Shown here: positions 28,329-38,235 of the stretch, in pieces
How the letters are laid out: every line of letters begins with the position of its first letter
Position numbering within the stretch: position 1 is the first letter of the stretch
DNA from: Rubellimicrobium thermophilum DSM 16684
Lineage (GTDB): Bacteria > Pseudomonadota > Alphaproteobacteria > Rhodobacterales > Rhodobacteraceae
Direction: 5' to 3'
Length of the DNA: 64,000 nucleotides
Assembly: GCF_000442315.1 (NCBI RefSeq)
Contig: NZ_KE557320.1
Location: 194,127 to 258,126, forward strand
Made by a program: the position numbers and the translations under genes
Notes under the pieces: model-generated
The model's input: only the letters and a program-made list of their open reading frames with translations
Database searches by the model: none
Told to the model about the DNA's origin: nothing

Positions 28329-29507
28329 ATGAGCCGCGCCTTCCTTGTCGTCATGGACTCGGTCGGCATCGGGGGGGCGCCGGATGCCGGGGCCTATTTC
28401 AACGGCGCCGTGCCAGATACCGGCGCCAACACCGTGGGCCATGTTGCCCGGACGGTGGGCCTGCGCGTCCCGACGCTCACTGCGATGGGCCTGGGCCATG
28501 CGCTGCGTCTGGCCTCGGGGATGGAGGTGCCCGCGCTCCTCGCCCCCGCGACCGGGGCCTGGGGCGCGGCGACCGAGCTGTCACGCGGCAAGGACACGCC
28601 ATCGGGCCATTGGGAACTGGCGGGCGTCCCCGTCCCCTGGGACTGGACCGTGTTTCCCCGGACGGACCCCTGCTTCCCCCCCGATCTCGTGGCCGAGGTC
28701 TGCCGCCTTGCCGGCACGGAGGGTATCCTCGGCAACCGCCATGCCTCGGGGACCAACATCATCGAGGAGGAGGGGGCGGCGCATCTGCGGACCGGCTGGC
28801 CGATCTGCTATACCTCGGTGGACAGCGTGTTCCAGATCGCTGCGCACGAGGAGGTCTTCGGCCTCGATCGCCTGATCGCGCTCTGCGAGGGGCTGGCCCC
28901 CACGCTTCACGCCATGAAGGTGGGGCGCGTCATCGCCCGCCCCTTCGTCGGCTCGCCGGAGGAGGGCTTTCGCCGCACGCCCCGCCGCCGCGACTTCGCC
29001 ATCCCCCCGCCTGCGCCCACGCTCTGCGACTGGCTTCATGAGGCGGGCCGCCGCGTGCACGCCGTGGGCAAGATCGGCGACATCTTCTCGATGCGCGGGA
29101 TCGACACGCTGTCCAAGGGGCCGGACCGCGACCTGATGGGCCATCTCCACCGCCTCGCCACCGAGGCGGAGGACGGCTCGCTCGTCTTCGCCAATTTCGT
29201 CGAGTTCGACAGCGACTACGGCCATCGCCGCGATCCGGCCGGCTATGCGCGTCATCTCGAATGGTTCGATGCCGGGATCGGCGCCCTGCTGCCGCTGCTG
29301 CGCGCGGGCGACCTGCTGCTGGTGACGGCGGATCACGGCAATGACCCCACCTGGGCCGGAACCGACCACACGCGCGAACGCGTCCCCGTCCTCGCCTGGG
29401 GGATCGGCCCGCGGGAGCTGGGCCTCATGGCCTTTGCGGATGTGGCGGCCACCGTCGCCGCGCATCTGGGCGTGCCCCCACGGGGACCGGGAAGGAGCAG
29501 ACTGTGA
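28329..29507 (+). CDS. deoB: Phosphopentomutase
   Basis: Interconverts (deoxy)ribose 1-phosphate and 5-phosphate, linking nucleoside phosphorolysis to central metabolism. It is an alkaline-phosphatase superfamily enzyme needing two Mn ions. The start is ATG 28329 (MSRAFLVVMDSVGIGGAPDA) after GGGCAGGG. Metal-site segments are VVMDSVGIG with the first Asp, GKDTPSGHWELAG with the phospho-acceptor Thr, and VTADHGNDPTW with DHTRERVP. The 392 residues match the short family form. The stop overlaps the add start. Confidence 0.96.
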   Translation: MSRAFLVVMDSVGIGGAPDAGAYFNGAVPDTGANTVGHVARTVGLRVPTLTAMGLGHALRLASGMEVPALLAPATGAWGAATELSRGKDTPSGHWELAGVPVPWDWTVFPRTDPCFPPDLVAEVCRLAGTEGILGNRHASGTNIIEEEGAAHLRTGWPICYTSVDSVFQIAAHEEVFGLDRLIALCEGLAPTLHAMKVGRVIARPFVGSPEEGFRRTPRRRDFAIPPPAPTLCDWLHEAGRRVHAVGKIGDIFSMRGIDTLSKGPDRDLMGHLHRLATEAEDGSLVFANFVEFDSDYGHRRDPAGYARHLEWFDAGIGALLPLLRAGDLLLVTADHGNDPTWAGTDHTRERVPVLAWGIGPRELGLMAFADVAATVAAHLGVPPRGPGRSRL

Positions 29508-30493
29508 GCGACTGGCGCGACAGACCCAAGCTGGAACTGCATCTCCATCTCGAAGGGGCAGCCCCCCCGCCCTTCATCCGCGGTCTGGCCGCGGAAAAGG
29601 GTCAGGACCTGTCGCGCCTCTTCGACGAGAGGGGCCATTACCGCCGCGGCAGCTTCGAGGAATTCCTGCGCCTCTATGAGGCCGCCTGCACCGTCCTGCA
29701 GACACCCGAGGATTTCCGCCGCCTCACCCTGGCCGTGCTGGAGGACAGCGCCTCGCACGGGGTGATCTATTCGGAGGCCTTCCTGTCGCCGGATTTCTGC
29801 GGTGGGGGCGATCTCGAGGCCTGGCGCGACCATCTCGCCGCCATCGCGGATGCCGCGGCCGAGGCCGAGAAACAGTCCGGCATCATCCTGCGCGGCATCG
29901 TCACCTGCATCCGCCATTTCGGCCCGGATCAGGCCAGACGCATCGCCCGCTGCGCCGCAGAGACGGCGGGGGACTTCCTCACCGGCTTCGGCATGGCCGG
30001 GGCCGAGACGGTGGGCCGGCCGAAGGATTATGCCTGGGCCTTCGACTGCGCGCGCGAGGCCGGGCTGCGCCTGACCTGCCATGCCGGCGAATGGGGTGGC
30101 CCGGACATGGTGGCCGACACGCTGCGCGACCTGCGCCCCGAACGGATCGGCCACGGCATCGCCGCCGCCCGCGACCCCGCCCTGATGGACCGGCTGGCCG
30201 AGGATGGCATCGTGCTCGAGATCTGCCCCGGCTCCAACGTCTATCTCGGGTCCGCGCCCTCCTGGGACCGCCATCCCATCGCCCGTCTGCGGGAACGGGG
30301 GGTGAAGGTCACCGTCTCGACCGACGATCCCCCCTGGTTCCACACCACCATGACCCGCGAATGGGAGGAGCTGGAGCGTGCCTTCGGCTGGGGCGAGGCC
30401 GACCTCGCCGAGCTGAACCGGGTGGCGCTCGGGGCCGCCTTCTGCGACGAGGCGACGAAGGAGCGCATCCGCAAGCGTCTGGAGGCCGCATGA
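29504..30493 (+). CDS. add: Adenosine deaminase
   Basis: Hydrolytic deamination of adenosine to inosine. It is a zinc TIM barrel of the amidohydrolase superfamily: HLHLEGA near residue 13 supplies two metal histidines, HAGEW near residue 198 gives the third together with a catalytic Glu region, RIGHGIAA supplies the next, and STDDP supplies the metal Asp. The start is GTG 29504 (protein begins [15 protein letters not shown]), overlapping the deoB stop as GTGA. It has 329 residues. Some members act on adenine or aminodeoxyfutalosine, but the operon with nucleoside enzymes favours adenosine. Confidence 0.93.
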   Translation: MSDWRDRPKLELHLHLEGAAPPPFIRGLAAEKGQDLSRLFDERGHYRRGSFEEFLRLYEAACTVLQTPEDFRRLTLAVLEDSASHGVIYSEAFLSPDFCGGGDLEAWRDHLAAIADAAAEAEKQSGIILRGIVTCIRHFGPDQARRIARCAAETAGDFLTGFGMAGAETVGRPKDYAWAFDCAREAGLRLTCHAGEWGGPDMVADTLRDLRPERIGHGIAAARDPALMDRLAEDGIVLEICPGSNVYLGSAPSWDRHPIARLRERGVKVTVSTDDPPWFHTTMTREWEELERAFGWGEADLAELNRVALGAAFCDEATKERIRKRLEAA

Positions 30494-31161
30494 CCGACAT
30501 CTCTACAGCTGCGACCCCCGCCCCCGCGATCCCCGAGGGCGTCACGGTCGTCACCCACCCGCTCGTGCAGCACAAGCTGACGATCATGCGCGAGCATGAC
30601 ACCTCGACCGCCTCCTTCCGGCGGCTCCTGCGCGAGATCAGCCTGCTTCTGGCCTATGAGGTCACGCGCGACCTGCCCCTCACGACCAAGCGGATCGAGA
30701 CGCCCCTCGCCCCGATGGAGGCGCCCGCGATCGAGGGCAAGAAGCTCGCGCTCATCTCCATCCTGCGGGCCGGCAACGGCCTGCTCGACGGCATCCTGGA
30801 ACTGATTCCCGCCGCGCGCGTGGGCTTTGTCGGCCTCTACCGCGATCCCGAGACGCTCCGCCCCGTGCAGTATTACTTCAAGGTGCCGAGCCAGCTCGAG
30901 GACCGCATCTGCATCGTCGTCGATCCGATGCTGGCCACGGGCAATTCCTCGGCCGCCGCCGTGGACCTGCTCAAGCAGGCCGGTGCGCGGGACATCCGGT
31001 TCCTCTGCCTGCTTGCCGCGCCCGAAGGCATCGCGCGGATGCGCGCTGCCCATCCCGATGTGGCGATCGTCACGGCGGCCATCGACAGCCATCTGAACGA
31101 TCACGGCTACATCGTTCCCGGCCTCGGCGATGCCGGCGACCGGATGTTCGGGACGAAATAG
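30490..31161 (+). CDS. upp: Uracil phosphoribosyltransferase
   Basis: Makes UMP from uracil and PRPP, completing pyrimidine salvage after deoA. The sequence shows [39 protein letters not shown], the PRPP loop [19 protein letters not shown] and a C-terminal [13 protein letters not shown], all characteristic. The 223 residues include about 14 extra N-terminal residues rich in Ala and Pro. ATG 30490 overlaps the add stop (ATGA). It is the last gene of the operon; a weak GGAC-GTCC hairpin follows at about 31170. Confidence 0.97.
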   Translation: MTDISTAATPAPAIPEGVTVVTHPLVQHKLTIMREHDTSTASFRRLLREISLLLAYEVTRDLPLTTKRIETPLAPMEAPAIEGKKLALISILRAGNGLLDGILELIPAARVGFVGLYRDPETLRPVQYYFKVPSQLEDRICIVVDPMLATGNSSAAAVDLLKQAGARDIRFLCLLAAPEGIARMRAAHPDVAIVTAAIDSHLNDHGYIVPGLGDAGDRMFGTK

Positions 31162-31308
31162 CCCCGCCAGGACCAAGTCCTTGCCGCCCGGGCGCGATTC
31201 CGTTCGTGCCTTTACAGGCGAATCGTTGTCGGGCAGATTCGGCCGCAACAGCCTCCCGCGCGCGATCCTCTCCTGCGCGGAACGGGGCCGCAGGCGGGGG
31301 AACGGATC

Positions 31309-32124
31309 ATGAGGGCTTCGCGCGGCATGGCGGCGGGATTCGCGGTCTGGGCGCTGCTTGCCGCCGGAGGGGCCGGGGCGCAGGGCGGCCCGGCTGAACT
31401 GCCGCCGGAGTCCTTTGCGGGCGCCCAATATGTGGACAGCCGGGGCTGTGCCTTCGTCCGCGCCACCCTTTCGGGAGAGACGGTCTGGGTGCCGCGCCTG
31501 ACCGCCGAACGCAGGCCGGTCTGCGGCCTTGCGCCCAGCCTGGCCGGCGGCGTCTCTCTCGCCGAAGCGGCATCGCCCGCAGCGGCCCCTGCAGAAGAAG
31601 GCGCCGCTGCACCTTCGGGCCGCACGGGATCCGGCCCCGGCGCGCCGATCCCGACGGTTGCCCTGACGATGGCGACCCAGCGCCCTGCCTCTTCCGCTGC
31701 GCCGATGCCGGTCCGTTCGCCGGCCGGCGCGGCTGCCGCCACCACCCCGATGCCGGTTCCCGGCGCGGCCGGCTGCCATTACGAGATGGTGGGCGGCGCA
31801 GCCTATGTTCCGGCCGGTCCGCATTGCGGGGCGGGGCGCGGGGGCACGGTCGTGGTCGTCCCGGTCGAGGCGGCCCAGACCCTCACCCGCACGGCGCAGG
31901 CCACGCGCGGGATGGCGTCGCCCGCCTTCGATCCCCTGCTTCCGTTCGATTCCCCGGTCCCGGCTTCCAATCCCGTGGGCCTTGTGCCGCAGGAGGTGGC
32001 GCCTCCACCGGGCTATGAACCGGTCTGGGATGACGGCCGCATCAATCCCTGGCGCGGCCTGCCCCGGCCTGTCTCGGGGCCCGTGCTGATGGGCGGGTCG
32101 GCGATTCTTCCCTATCCGGGCTGA
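31309..32124 (+). CDS. Exported Pro/Ala-rich protein of unknown function
   Basis: A 271-residue protein with a signal peptide (MAAGFAVWALLAAGGAGAQ) followed by a short conserved domain, PESFAGAQYVDSRGCAFVRA...WVPRLTAERRPVCG. That domain is found at the N-terminus of SPOR-type envelope proteins in Rhodobacterales. The rest is a low-complexity Ala/Pro/Ser linker and a second Cys-containing patch (GAAGCHYEMVGGAAYVPAGPHC). I do not see the C-terminal SPOR domain expected in relatives; the sequence instead ends ...GSAILPYPG. A peptidoglycan or cell-envelope role is a guess. Confidence 0.7.
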   Translation: MRASRGMAAGFAVWALLAAGGAGAQGGPAELPPESFAGAQYVDSRGCAFVRATLSGETVWVPRLTAERRPVCGLAPSLAGGVSLAEAASPAAAPAEEGAAAPSGRTGSGPGAPIPTVALTMATQRPASSAAPMPVRSPAGAAAATTPMPVPGAAGCHYEMVGGAAYVPAGPHCGAGRGGTVVVVPVEAAQTLTRTAQATRGMASPAFDPLLPFDSPVPASNPVGLVPQEVAPPPGYEPVWDDGRINPWRGLPRPVSGPVLMGGSAILPYPG

Positions 32125-32172
32125 CGGAATCCTGACGGAGCGCGGTGGAGAGCGCGGCAAAAGGGCTTCGCC

Positions 32173-33164
32173 TCAGCCGCCGCAGATCCCCTGAAGGCTG
32201 ACCCATTCGGCATCCGTCAGCAGCGGAACCTGCCCCGGCAGGGCCGGGGGGCCGATTTCGGTCATGGGGTCGATGTCGCGGGCATAGGGGCCGGGCGGCA
32301 CCCCGGCGGCCAGAAGGACAGGCGCCATCTCGTCCGGCGGAGGCGGGGTCGGGGGCGCGCGATCAGCCGTGCCGCATGAGCCTCGAGGACGCCGGGCGCG
32401 AAACTGCCTGTTGCCAGAAGCCGCAATGTGGCGAAAGGCCCCGCCGCGTCGAGGACATGGCCCAGCGCGTCGCCGGCGGCCGCCCGTGCGGCCAGCACAT
32501 GGCCGGCCAGAACCGCCGGTTCGGCCGCCCGCTCCACGATCCTGCGCGGCAGCACCACGATGTCTCCGGGAAGGGCGACCGGCTGGTCCGGGCCGAGCGG
32601 CAGCACGACGATCTGCCCTGGTGCCCCCTCGCCGAAGAGCCGGGTCTGCAGGCGCCGCAACGCCTCGGTGCCCAGCTGGTCGCGGCAGGCGGCGCCCAGA
32701 TCGCGGCTCAGATGTCCCAGGATCGTGGCACCGATCTCGCTGCGCCTGGCGGGGGGGACAACCGCCAGCGCCTCGCGGCGCAGCGCGCCGGGCGCCCAGA
32801 ACAGGGCTAGGCCCGCCGCAAGGAGCAGCATCCCGGCCAGGACGCCCCGCCTCAGCCGGCGTGACCCCGGATGCCTCCGGGCGACATGGCGGCGCACCGT
32901 CTCGATGGCAGAGACCATCAGGTCGTCCTCGATCTCGATGCTTTCGCTGCCCGTCTCGTCGGGGGCAAAGCGCGCGGGCTGCCCACCGGGATTGAGCCGT
33001 GTAATCGCCGGCAGGGACCAGTGCGCCACCGGATTGCCGGCGAAATCGGTCATCACCAGCGTGGCATCGCCCAGCGATACCGCGACTTCGACCGCCTCTC
33101 CCGTCGCATCGGGGCGCCAGAGCCCCGTGGTCTCGAGCCGTGCATATCGGGTGAGTGCGGTCAT
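32173..33164 (-). CDS. Single-pass membrane protein of unknown function (frameshift near 32353)
   Basis: I do not recognise the family by name. The N-terminal part is cytoplasmic and resembles conserved Rhodobacterales proteins (MTALTRYARLETTGLWRPD). One membrane helix lies near residues 108-127 (GVLAGMLLLAAGLALFWAPG), and the rest would be periplasmic, with repeated Leu/Ala-rich helices (ILGHLSRDLGAACRDQLGTE, AVLAGHVLAARAAAGDALGH). The last part changes frame: adding one base to the G5 run at 32351-32355 leads from LIARP to PTPPPPDEMAPVLLAAG and ends ...WVSLQGICGG at 32173. The segment looks faintly like an M48-type peptidase domain, but no HExxH is seen. Confidence 0.65.
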
Positions 33165-33263
33165 GGCCCCATCGATCGTTCCTTCCTGCGACTCTAGCCG
33201 AGGGCGGGGGCAGAACGGAAGGCGGGGCCCCGGGATCGCCGATGCCGCGCCCGCGGCAGGTGA

Positions 33264-33291
33264 TTGTGTTGCCGCGGCAGCCCGCTACAGA
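33264..33291 (+). promoter_or_regulatory. Candidate promoter of the DMT transporter gene
   Basis: TTGTGT and TACAGA with a 16-base spacer precede the transporter start at 33316, which has its own GAGGAGAG ribosome site. Confidence 0.4.
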
Positions 33292-33315
33292 AGAGCCAGC
33301 AGAGGAGAGCAGGTC

Positions 33316-34253
33316 ATGGGCGAGGGATCGGGCCGCACGGGCGAGGCAGCGCTGCTCGTCACCGGCGGCATGGCATTGTTCGGCCTCATCGACAATTTCA
33401 TGCGCCTGGCGGCCCCAGGACGGGGGGGCTGTGGCAGTTCTATCTCCTGCGCTCGCTTGTGGCCGTGGCGATTCTCCTGCCCCTTGCCCGGATGTTCGGC
33501 GCGGCGCTGACGCCGCTTCGCCCCGGCCGGGTGGCGATCCGCTCGGCCCTTCAGGCAACGGCCATGGCGATCTATTTCGGCTGTCTGGCGTTCATGCCCA
33601 TCGCCCAGGCCGTGGCGGGACTGTTCACCGCACCGCTCTTCGTCGTCCTGTTTTCCGCGCTGTTCTTCGGGGAACGCCCCGGCCTGCGGCGATTGTTCGC
33701 GGTGCTGCTCGGCTTTGCGGGGATCCTGCTGGCGCTCGGCCTGGATCCTGCGACGGTGACGGCATGGTCGGCGCTTCCCGTGCTGGCAGGGGCGACCTAC
33801 GGGGCAGGCAATCTCGTCACGCGCCAGTGGTGCGCCGAGGAGGGGACGGCCGCCCTGCTTCTCGGCTTCTTCCTGACGACGGCGCTGTTCGGGGCGCTGG
33901 GTTCGGTCGTCCTGTGGCTCTGGCCGCAGCCGGTGCCGGAGGGGGCGGCCGGTTTCGCCCTGCGCGGCTGGGTCCGGCCCGAAGGCTGGTTCCTGGCCAT
34001 GATCCTGGTGCAGGGCGCGGGTTCGCTTCTGGGGGTCGGCCTGGCGATCCGCGCCTATCAGATCGCCTCGGCCAGCGTCGTCGCCGTGTTCGAGAATGCC
34101 CTGCTGGTCTTTGCCACGCTGTGGGCCGTGCTGCTCTGGCGCGAGGTGCCCTCGCCGCTCGAGGCATTCGGCCTGCTACTCGTGGTGGCGGCGGGCGTGC
34201 TGATCGCGCTGCGGGTCCCGCCTGCGGTGCCGCTGCGAGAGCAGGCGCCATGA
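33316..34253 (+). CDS. EamA/DMT-family transporter (frameshift near 33425)
   Basis: A ten-helix drug/metabolite transporter of the EamA (RhaT/S-adenosylmethionine exporter) family. The start ATG 33316 (MGEGSGRTGEAALLVTGG) lies after GAGGAGAG, but the frame breaks in the G7 run at 33422-33428. One added G joins NFMRLAAPGRGG to LWQFYLLRSLVAVAILLPLA, giving about 312 residues. Two EamA repeats are visible: the first ends ...GFAGILLALGL, and the second shows ATYGAGNLVTRQW and YQIASASVVAVFENALLVFA. Substrate is unknown. The stop overlaps the sulfotransferase start (ATGA), so the two are translated together. Confidence 0.88.
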
Positions 34254-34912
34254 TCGTCTCGCCCAGGCGAGGCTATATCTTCGTTCACATCCCCAAGACC
34301 GGGGGCACTGCCATGGCCCTCGCCCTCGAGGCGCGGGCCCGCCCTGATGACATCCTGATCGGCGACACGCCCAAGGCCCGCCGCCGCCGCCACCGGCTCG
34401 CGGGCGTGCAGACCGCGGGACGGCTGTGGAAACATTCCACCCTGGCCGATATCGAGGGTCTCATCCCGCGCGAGGCCTTCGATCGCTTCCTCATCTTCAC
34501 CCTGGTGCGCAATCCCTGGGACCGGGTGGTGAGCTATTATCACTGGCTGCGCGTCCAGAGCTTTGCCCATCCGGCCGTCGCACGTGCCCGCGCGCTCGAT
34601 TTCGGGGGATTCCTGCGCCATCCCGCAACGCTGGCCGAACTGGCCGCATGGCCGGCCCGCCGCTATGTCACCGACGGCGCCGGGCAGGAAAGGCGCACCC
34701 TGTTCATCCGTCTCGAGCGGCTGGCCGAGGAGATCGCCCCGCTCGAGGCGCATCTGGGCTTTCCCCTCCGCCTGTCCCGCAGCAACGAAAGCGACCGCCC
34801 GCGCGACTGGCGCCCACTCTATACCGATGCCGAGGCCGAGCTGGTGGGGGCGGCATTGGCCGAGGATGCCGCCCGCTTCGGTTATGGCTTTGACGGGATC
34901 ATCGCCTCCTGA
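34250..34912 (+). CDS. Sulfotransferase family protein
   Basis: A 220-residue protein of the PAPS-dependent sulfotransferase (Sulfotransfer_2-like) family. The 5'-phosphosulfate loop is FVHIPKTGGTA at residues 11-21, and the 3'-phosphate motif is LVRNPWDRVVSYYHW near residue 88. Family members sulfate sugars, lipids or polysaccharides; here the acceptor is unknown. The gene overlaps the DMT transporter by 4 bases and converges on the beta-oxidation island with a 24-base gap. Confidence 0.87.
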   Translation: MIVSPRRGYIFVHIPKTGGTAMALALEARARPDDILIGDTPKARRRRHRLAGVQTAGRLWKHSTLADIEGLIPREAFDRFLIFTLVRNPWDRVVSYYHWLRVQSFAHPAVARARALDFGGFLRHPATLAELAAWPARRYVTDGAGQERRTLFIRLERLAEEIAPLEAHLGFPLRLSRSNESDRPRDWRPLYTDAEAELVGAALAEDAARFGYGFDGIIAS

Positions 34913-34936
34913 GAGGCCGCCATCCCGCAGGGCCGC

Positions 34937-37139
34937 TCAGGCCGCCCGGGCCGCCCTTCCGTCGCCATAGAGGCCGTAGAAGGTCTCGCCCGCCTCGGCC
35001 ATCCGCCGCAGGAGCCGCGGCGGCGCAAAGCGCTCGCCATGCGCGGCGGCCAGCGCCTCGGCCCGCGCAACCGCCTGCGGAAGCCCCTGGATGTCGAGCC
35101 AGGAGAACGGCCCCCCGACAGGGGGCAAAGCCCCAGCCCAGGATCGCGCCGACATCCCCTTCGCGGATATCGGTCAGCACCCCGTCCTCGAAGGCGCGGA
35201 CGGCCTCGAGCACCTGCGCATACATCAGCCGGTCCTGCACCTCCTGCAGGCTGGGCTGACGGGCCGCGCGGGGATGGCGCTCGGCAAGGCCGGGCCAGAG
35301 GCCCTGCCGTTCTCCCTTCGCGTCATAGTCGTAGAAGCCCGCCCTGGCCTTGCGGCCCAGGCGTCCCGCTTCGGCCATCGGGAACAGGACGGCATCCACG
35401 GCCTCGTCCCTGTAATCCGGCCCCAGCGCCGCCTTGGTGGCCTTCGCGATCCGGATCCCGAGATCGAGGCTGATCTCGTCGATGAGCTGCAGCGGCCCCA
35501 CCGGCATCCCGGCCAGCCGCGCCGCATTCTCGATCAGGGCGGGGGCCACACCCTCGCCGATCATGCGGATGCCCTCGTTGAGATAGGGCAGGATGCAGCG
35601 ATTGGCATAGAAGAAGCGGGCATCATTCACGACGATCGGTGTCTTGCCGATCTGTCTCGTGAAATCGAGCGCCTTGGCCACCGCCCGTTCGCCCGTCCTT
35701 TCGCCCTTGATGATCTCCACCAGCATCATCCTGTCCACCGGCGAGAAGAAATGGATGCCGATGAACTGCTCGGGCCGGTTCGAGGCGCGGGCCAGCTCGG
35801 TGATGGGCAGTGTGGAGGTATTGGTGGCAAAGATGCAGTCCTCGGGGACGTGCCGGAGCACCGAGCGCGTGACCTCGGCCTTCACGGCCGGGTCCTCGAA
35901 CACCGCCTCCACGATCAGGTCGCAGTCCCGCAGGGCGGCATGATCCGTGGCCGGAAGGATGCGGGCCAGGATCCCGGCCTTCTGCTCCTCGGTCATCTTC
36001 CGACGCGACACCGCCTTGGTCAGCAGCCCCTCGCTGTGCGCCTTCCCGCGTTCGGCCGCCTCCTGCGTCGCATCGATGAGGACGACATCGATTCCGGCCA
36101 TGGCGGCCACATGGGCGATGCCCGCGCCCATCATGCCTGCGCCCAGCACACCCAGCCGCTTCACCGACTGGTCGGGCAGGCCGGCGGGGCGTTTCGCCCC
36201 CTTGCCCAGCGCCTGCATGTTGAGGAACAGCGACCGGATCATGGCCGAGGACGAGGGGTTCAGCAGCACGCTGGTGAACCACCGGGCCTCGATGCGCAGG
36301 GCGGTGTCGAAGGGGACCAGGGCCCCCTCGTAGACCGCCGACAGAAGCGCCTTGGCCGCGGGATAGACGCCCCAGGTCTCCCGGTTGACCATGGCCGAGG
36401 CGCCGACGAAGGTCTGGAAACCGGCCGGGTGATAGGGCGTGCCGCCCGGCATCCTGTAGCCCTTGCGGTCCCATTCCTTCGACAGATCCGCGCCCGAGGC
36501 GGCAGCCTCGAGCACCCAGGCCCGGGCGCGGTCCATCAGCGCATCGGGTGGAACCACCTCGTCGATCAGACCTGCGGCCTTGGCGCCCTGCGGGTCCGGC
36601 GTGCGGCCCTCGAGGAGGAAGGGCGCCGCCGCCATCGCGCCCATCTTGCGCACAAGGCGCGTGGTGCCCCCCGCGCCGGGAAAGATGCCGACCTTGATCT
36701 CGGGCAGGCCGATCTTCGCCTTGGGATTGTCCGCGGCGATGATGCGGTGACAGGCCAGCGGGATCTCGAAGCCGATGCCCAGCGCCGTGCCGGGCAGGGC
36801 GGCGCAGACCGGCTTGCCGCCCTTGAGCGTCTTCGGATCCATTCCGGCCCGTTCGATCCGGCGCAGCACGGCATGCATCCGCATCACGCCGTCGAAGATC
36901 GCCTGCGCGCCGCCTTCGCGCATCCGCGCGATCACGGCCAGGTCCATGCCGGCGGCGAAATCCTTCTTGGCCGAGGTGATCACGATCCCCTTCACCGCCT
37001 CGTCGGCCAGAGCCTGCGACACAAGGGTGTCGAGCGTCTCGAAGGCTTCCATCGACATGACATTCATCGAACGGTCGGGGACATCCCAGACGATCACGGC
37101 AACGCCGTCGTCGCCGACCTTCAGGGTGAAGTCGGTCAT
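34937..37139 (-). CDS. Enoyl-CoA hydratase / 3-hydroxyacyl-CoA dehydrogenase fusion, FadJ-like (frameshift near 35123)
   Basis: Bifunctional beta-oxidation enzyme. Residues 1-190 are a crotonase domain (KKDFAAGMDLAVI, CHRIIAADNPKAKIGLPEIK, GIFPGAGGTTRL). Residues about 325-505 form the NAD domain (KRLGVLGAGMMGAGIAHVAA, then ATNTSTLPI and GIHFFSPVDRMMLVEII), and the C-terminal domain is ARFFYANRCILPYLNEG onward. The end is shifted in the run at 35121-35125: removing one base gives GWGFAPVGGPFSWLDIQG, a normal C-terminus ending ...YGDGRAARAA at 34937 (about 734 residues). The thiolase and acyl-CoA dehydrogenase for the other steps lie upstream on the same strand. Confidence 0.93.
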
Positions 37140-37170
37140 GGCCGGTGGCCTCCTGTGATGGGGGTGGGGG

Positions 37171-37608
37171 TCAGCCTGCGGCCGGCAGGGCCTCGGCGTC
37201 CGGTTGCTCCGGCGTCTCTGCGGGTGCCGACTGGCTGAGGAAGTCGATCATCTCGATGGCGAGGCAGCCCCCCGGGCAGCGCGAGAGATAGAGCAGGTCC
37301 GTGCCGCCATCCGTGGTCGTGCCGTCGGCCAGGTGATGGGTCCATTCCGCCCAGACCCGGATGCGTCCTGACCGGCCGAGATCCTGCGCCGCCACGCGCG
37401 CGGTGATCGTCCGGACGCCGCGTGCCCACTGATTGCGGCGCCATTCGCCCACGGTGCGGATCAGGTCCTCCGGGCGCAGATAGATGCGCATCGTGCCCTG
37501 CGCCTCGTAGACTGCGGGATAGCGATGCAACTGTGCGAACGCCTCCAGATGGCCTTCGGAAAGAAGGCTGGCCATCCGGTCCAGAAAGGCGCTCACACGA
37601 AGGTTCAA
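37171..37608 (-). CDS. NTF2/SnoaL-like protein of unknown function (start uncertain)
   Basis: About 145 residues with an NTF2-like (SnoaL) look: LRVSAFLDRMASLLSEGHLEA, then YEAQGTMRIYLRPEDLIRTV and TDLLYLSRCPGGCLAIEMI. Such cone-shaped folds serve as enzymes or ligand pockets; no catalytic residues can be named. I favour TTG 37608 because GGAGAG lies just upstream; ATG 37575 would shorten it by 11 residues, and an ATG at 37755 would lengthen it through a non-conserved segment. It is 31 bases upstream of the fadJ-like gene and probably co-transcribed. Confidence 0.65.
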   Translation of the reverse strand: MNLRVSAFLDRMASLLSEGHLEAFAQLHRYPAVYEAQGTMRIYLRPEDLIRTVGEWRRNQWARGVRTITARVAAQDLGRSGRIRVWAEWTHHLADGTTTDGGTDLLYLSRCPGGCLAIEMIDFLSQSAPAETPEQPDAEALPAAG

Positions 37609-37761
37609 GGCTCTCCGTCCCTGGTGCGGTGCAGGCCGGTCTGCCCCCGGGCCGATCTGCCGCTCTGCGGGGCAGATTAAAAAAAGATATGAAAAGGGGA
37701 ACCGCGGCCGGCCGGTCTGCGGAAGCGATCGGAACAACCTGTGGCATTCACGCATCTCTCC

Positions 37762-38235
37762 TCAGCGCGGTCCGCTCCAGGGGCTGCCGTCGCGATGGAG
37801 GAATCGCGTCTCGCCCCCTTCGCGGAGGATGACGAAGTCGTGCTCGGCATAGCTGACCCGTTCGTCGGGTGAGGCTGTCCCGACGACGAGGAACCGCGCC
37901 GGCGCGGCCGACCGGTTCTCGAAGCGGTGATGCAGGCCGGTTCCGCAGGGCCAGGCGGCGCAGTCGCCGGGGTGCATGATGGTCTCGCCCGTGTCCTCGA
38001 CCAGCACCAGCTCCCCCTCGAGGACCCAGGCGAATTCGTCCTCCCGCTCATGCGCATGGCGCAGGCTGGCGACCGCCCCAGGCTCCAGCGTCACGAGGTT
38101 CACGCCGAACTGCGTCAGCCCCCCCGCCGCGCCGAGCCGCCGGGACGAGCGGCCCTTCATCATCGACGCGTAAGGTTCGGGATAGATCGACCCCGTCCTG
38201 ATGGGCACCGCCTCGATGTCGATCCTGGGCATCAC
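37762..38235 (-). CDS. Cupin-domain protein
   Basis: A 157-residue single-domain cupin with a full double-motif: RHAHEREDEFAWVLEGELVL (HxH...E plus a glycine) and HPGDCAAWPCGTGLHHRFEN (second-motif histidine). Metal binding is likely. Related proteins act as sugar or acyl-metabolism enzymes or as sensors; the function is not predictable here. It starts at 38235 and overlaps the thiolase stop by 4 bases (ATGA), which puts it in the beta-oxidation transcript. Confidence 0.85.
   Translation of the reverse strand: MMPRIDIEAVPIRTGSIYPEPYASMMKGRSSRRLGAAGGLTQFGVNLVTLEPGAVASLRHAHEREDEFAWVLEGELVLVEDTGETIMHPGDCAAWPCGTGLHHRFENRSAAPARFLVVGTASPDERVSYAEHDFVILREGGETRFLHRDGSPWSGPR

Noticed and set aside
35091-37238. 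715-codon plus-strand open frame opposite the FadJ-like gene
   Set aside because: It shadows a gene with clear crotonase and dehydrogenase motifs; no family similarity of its own.
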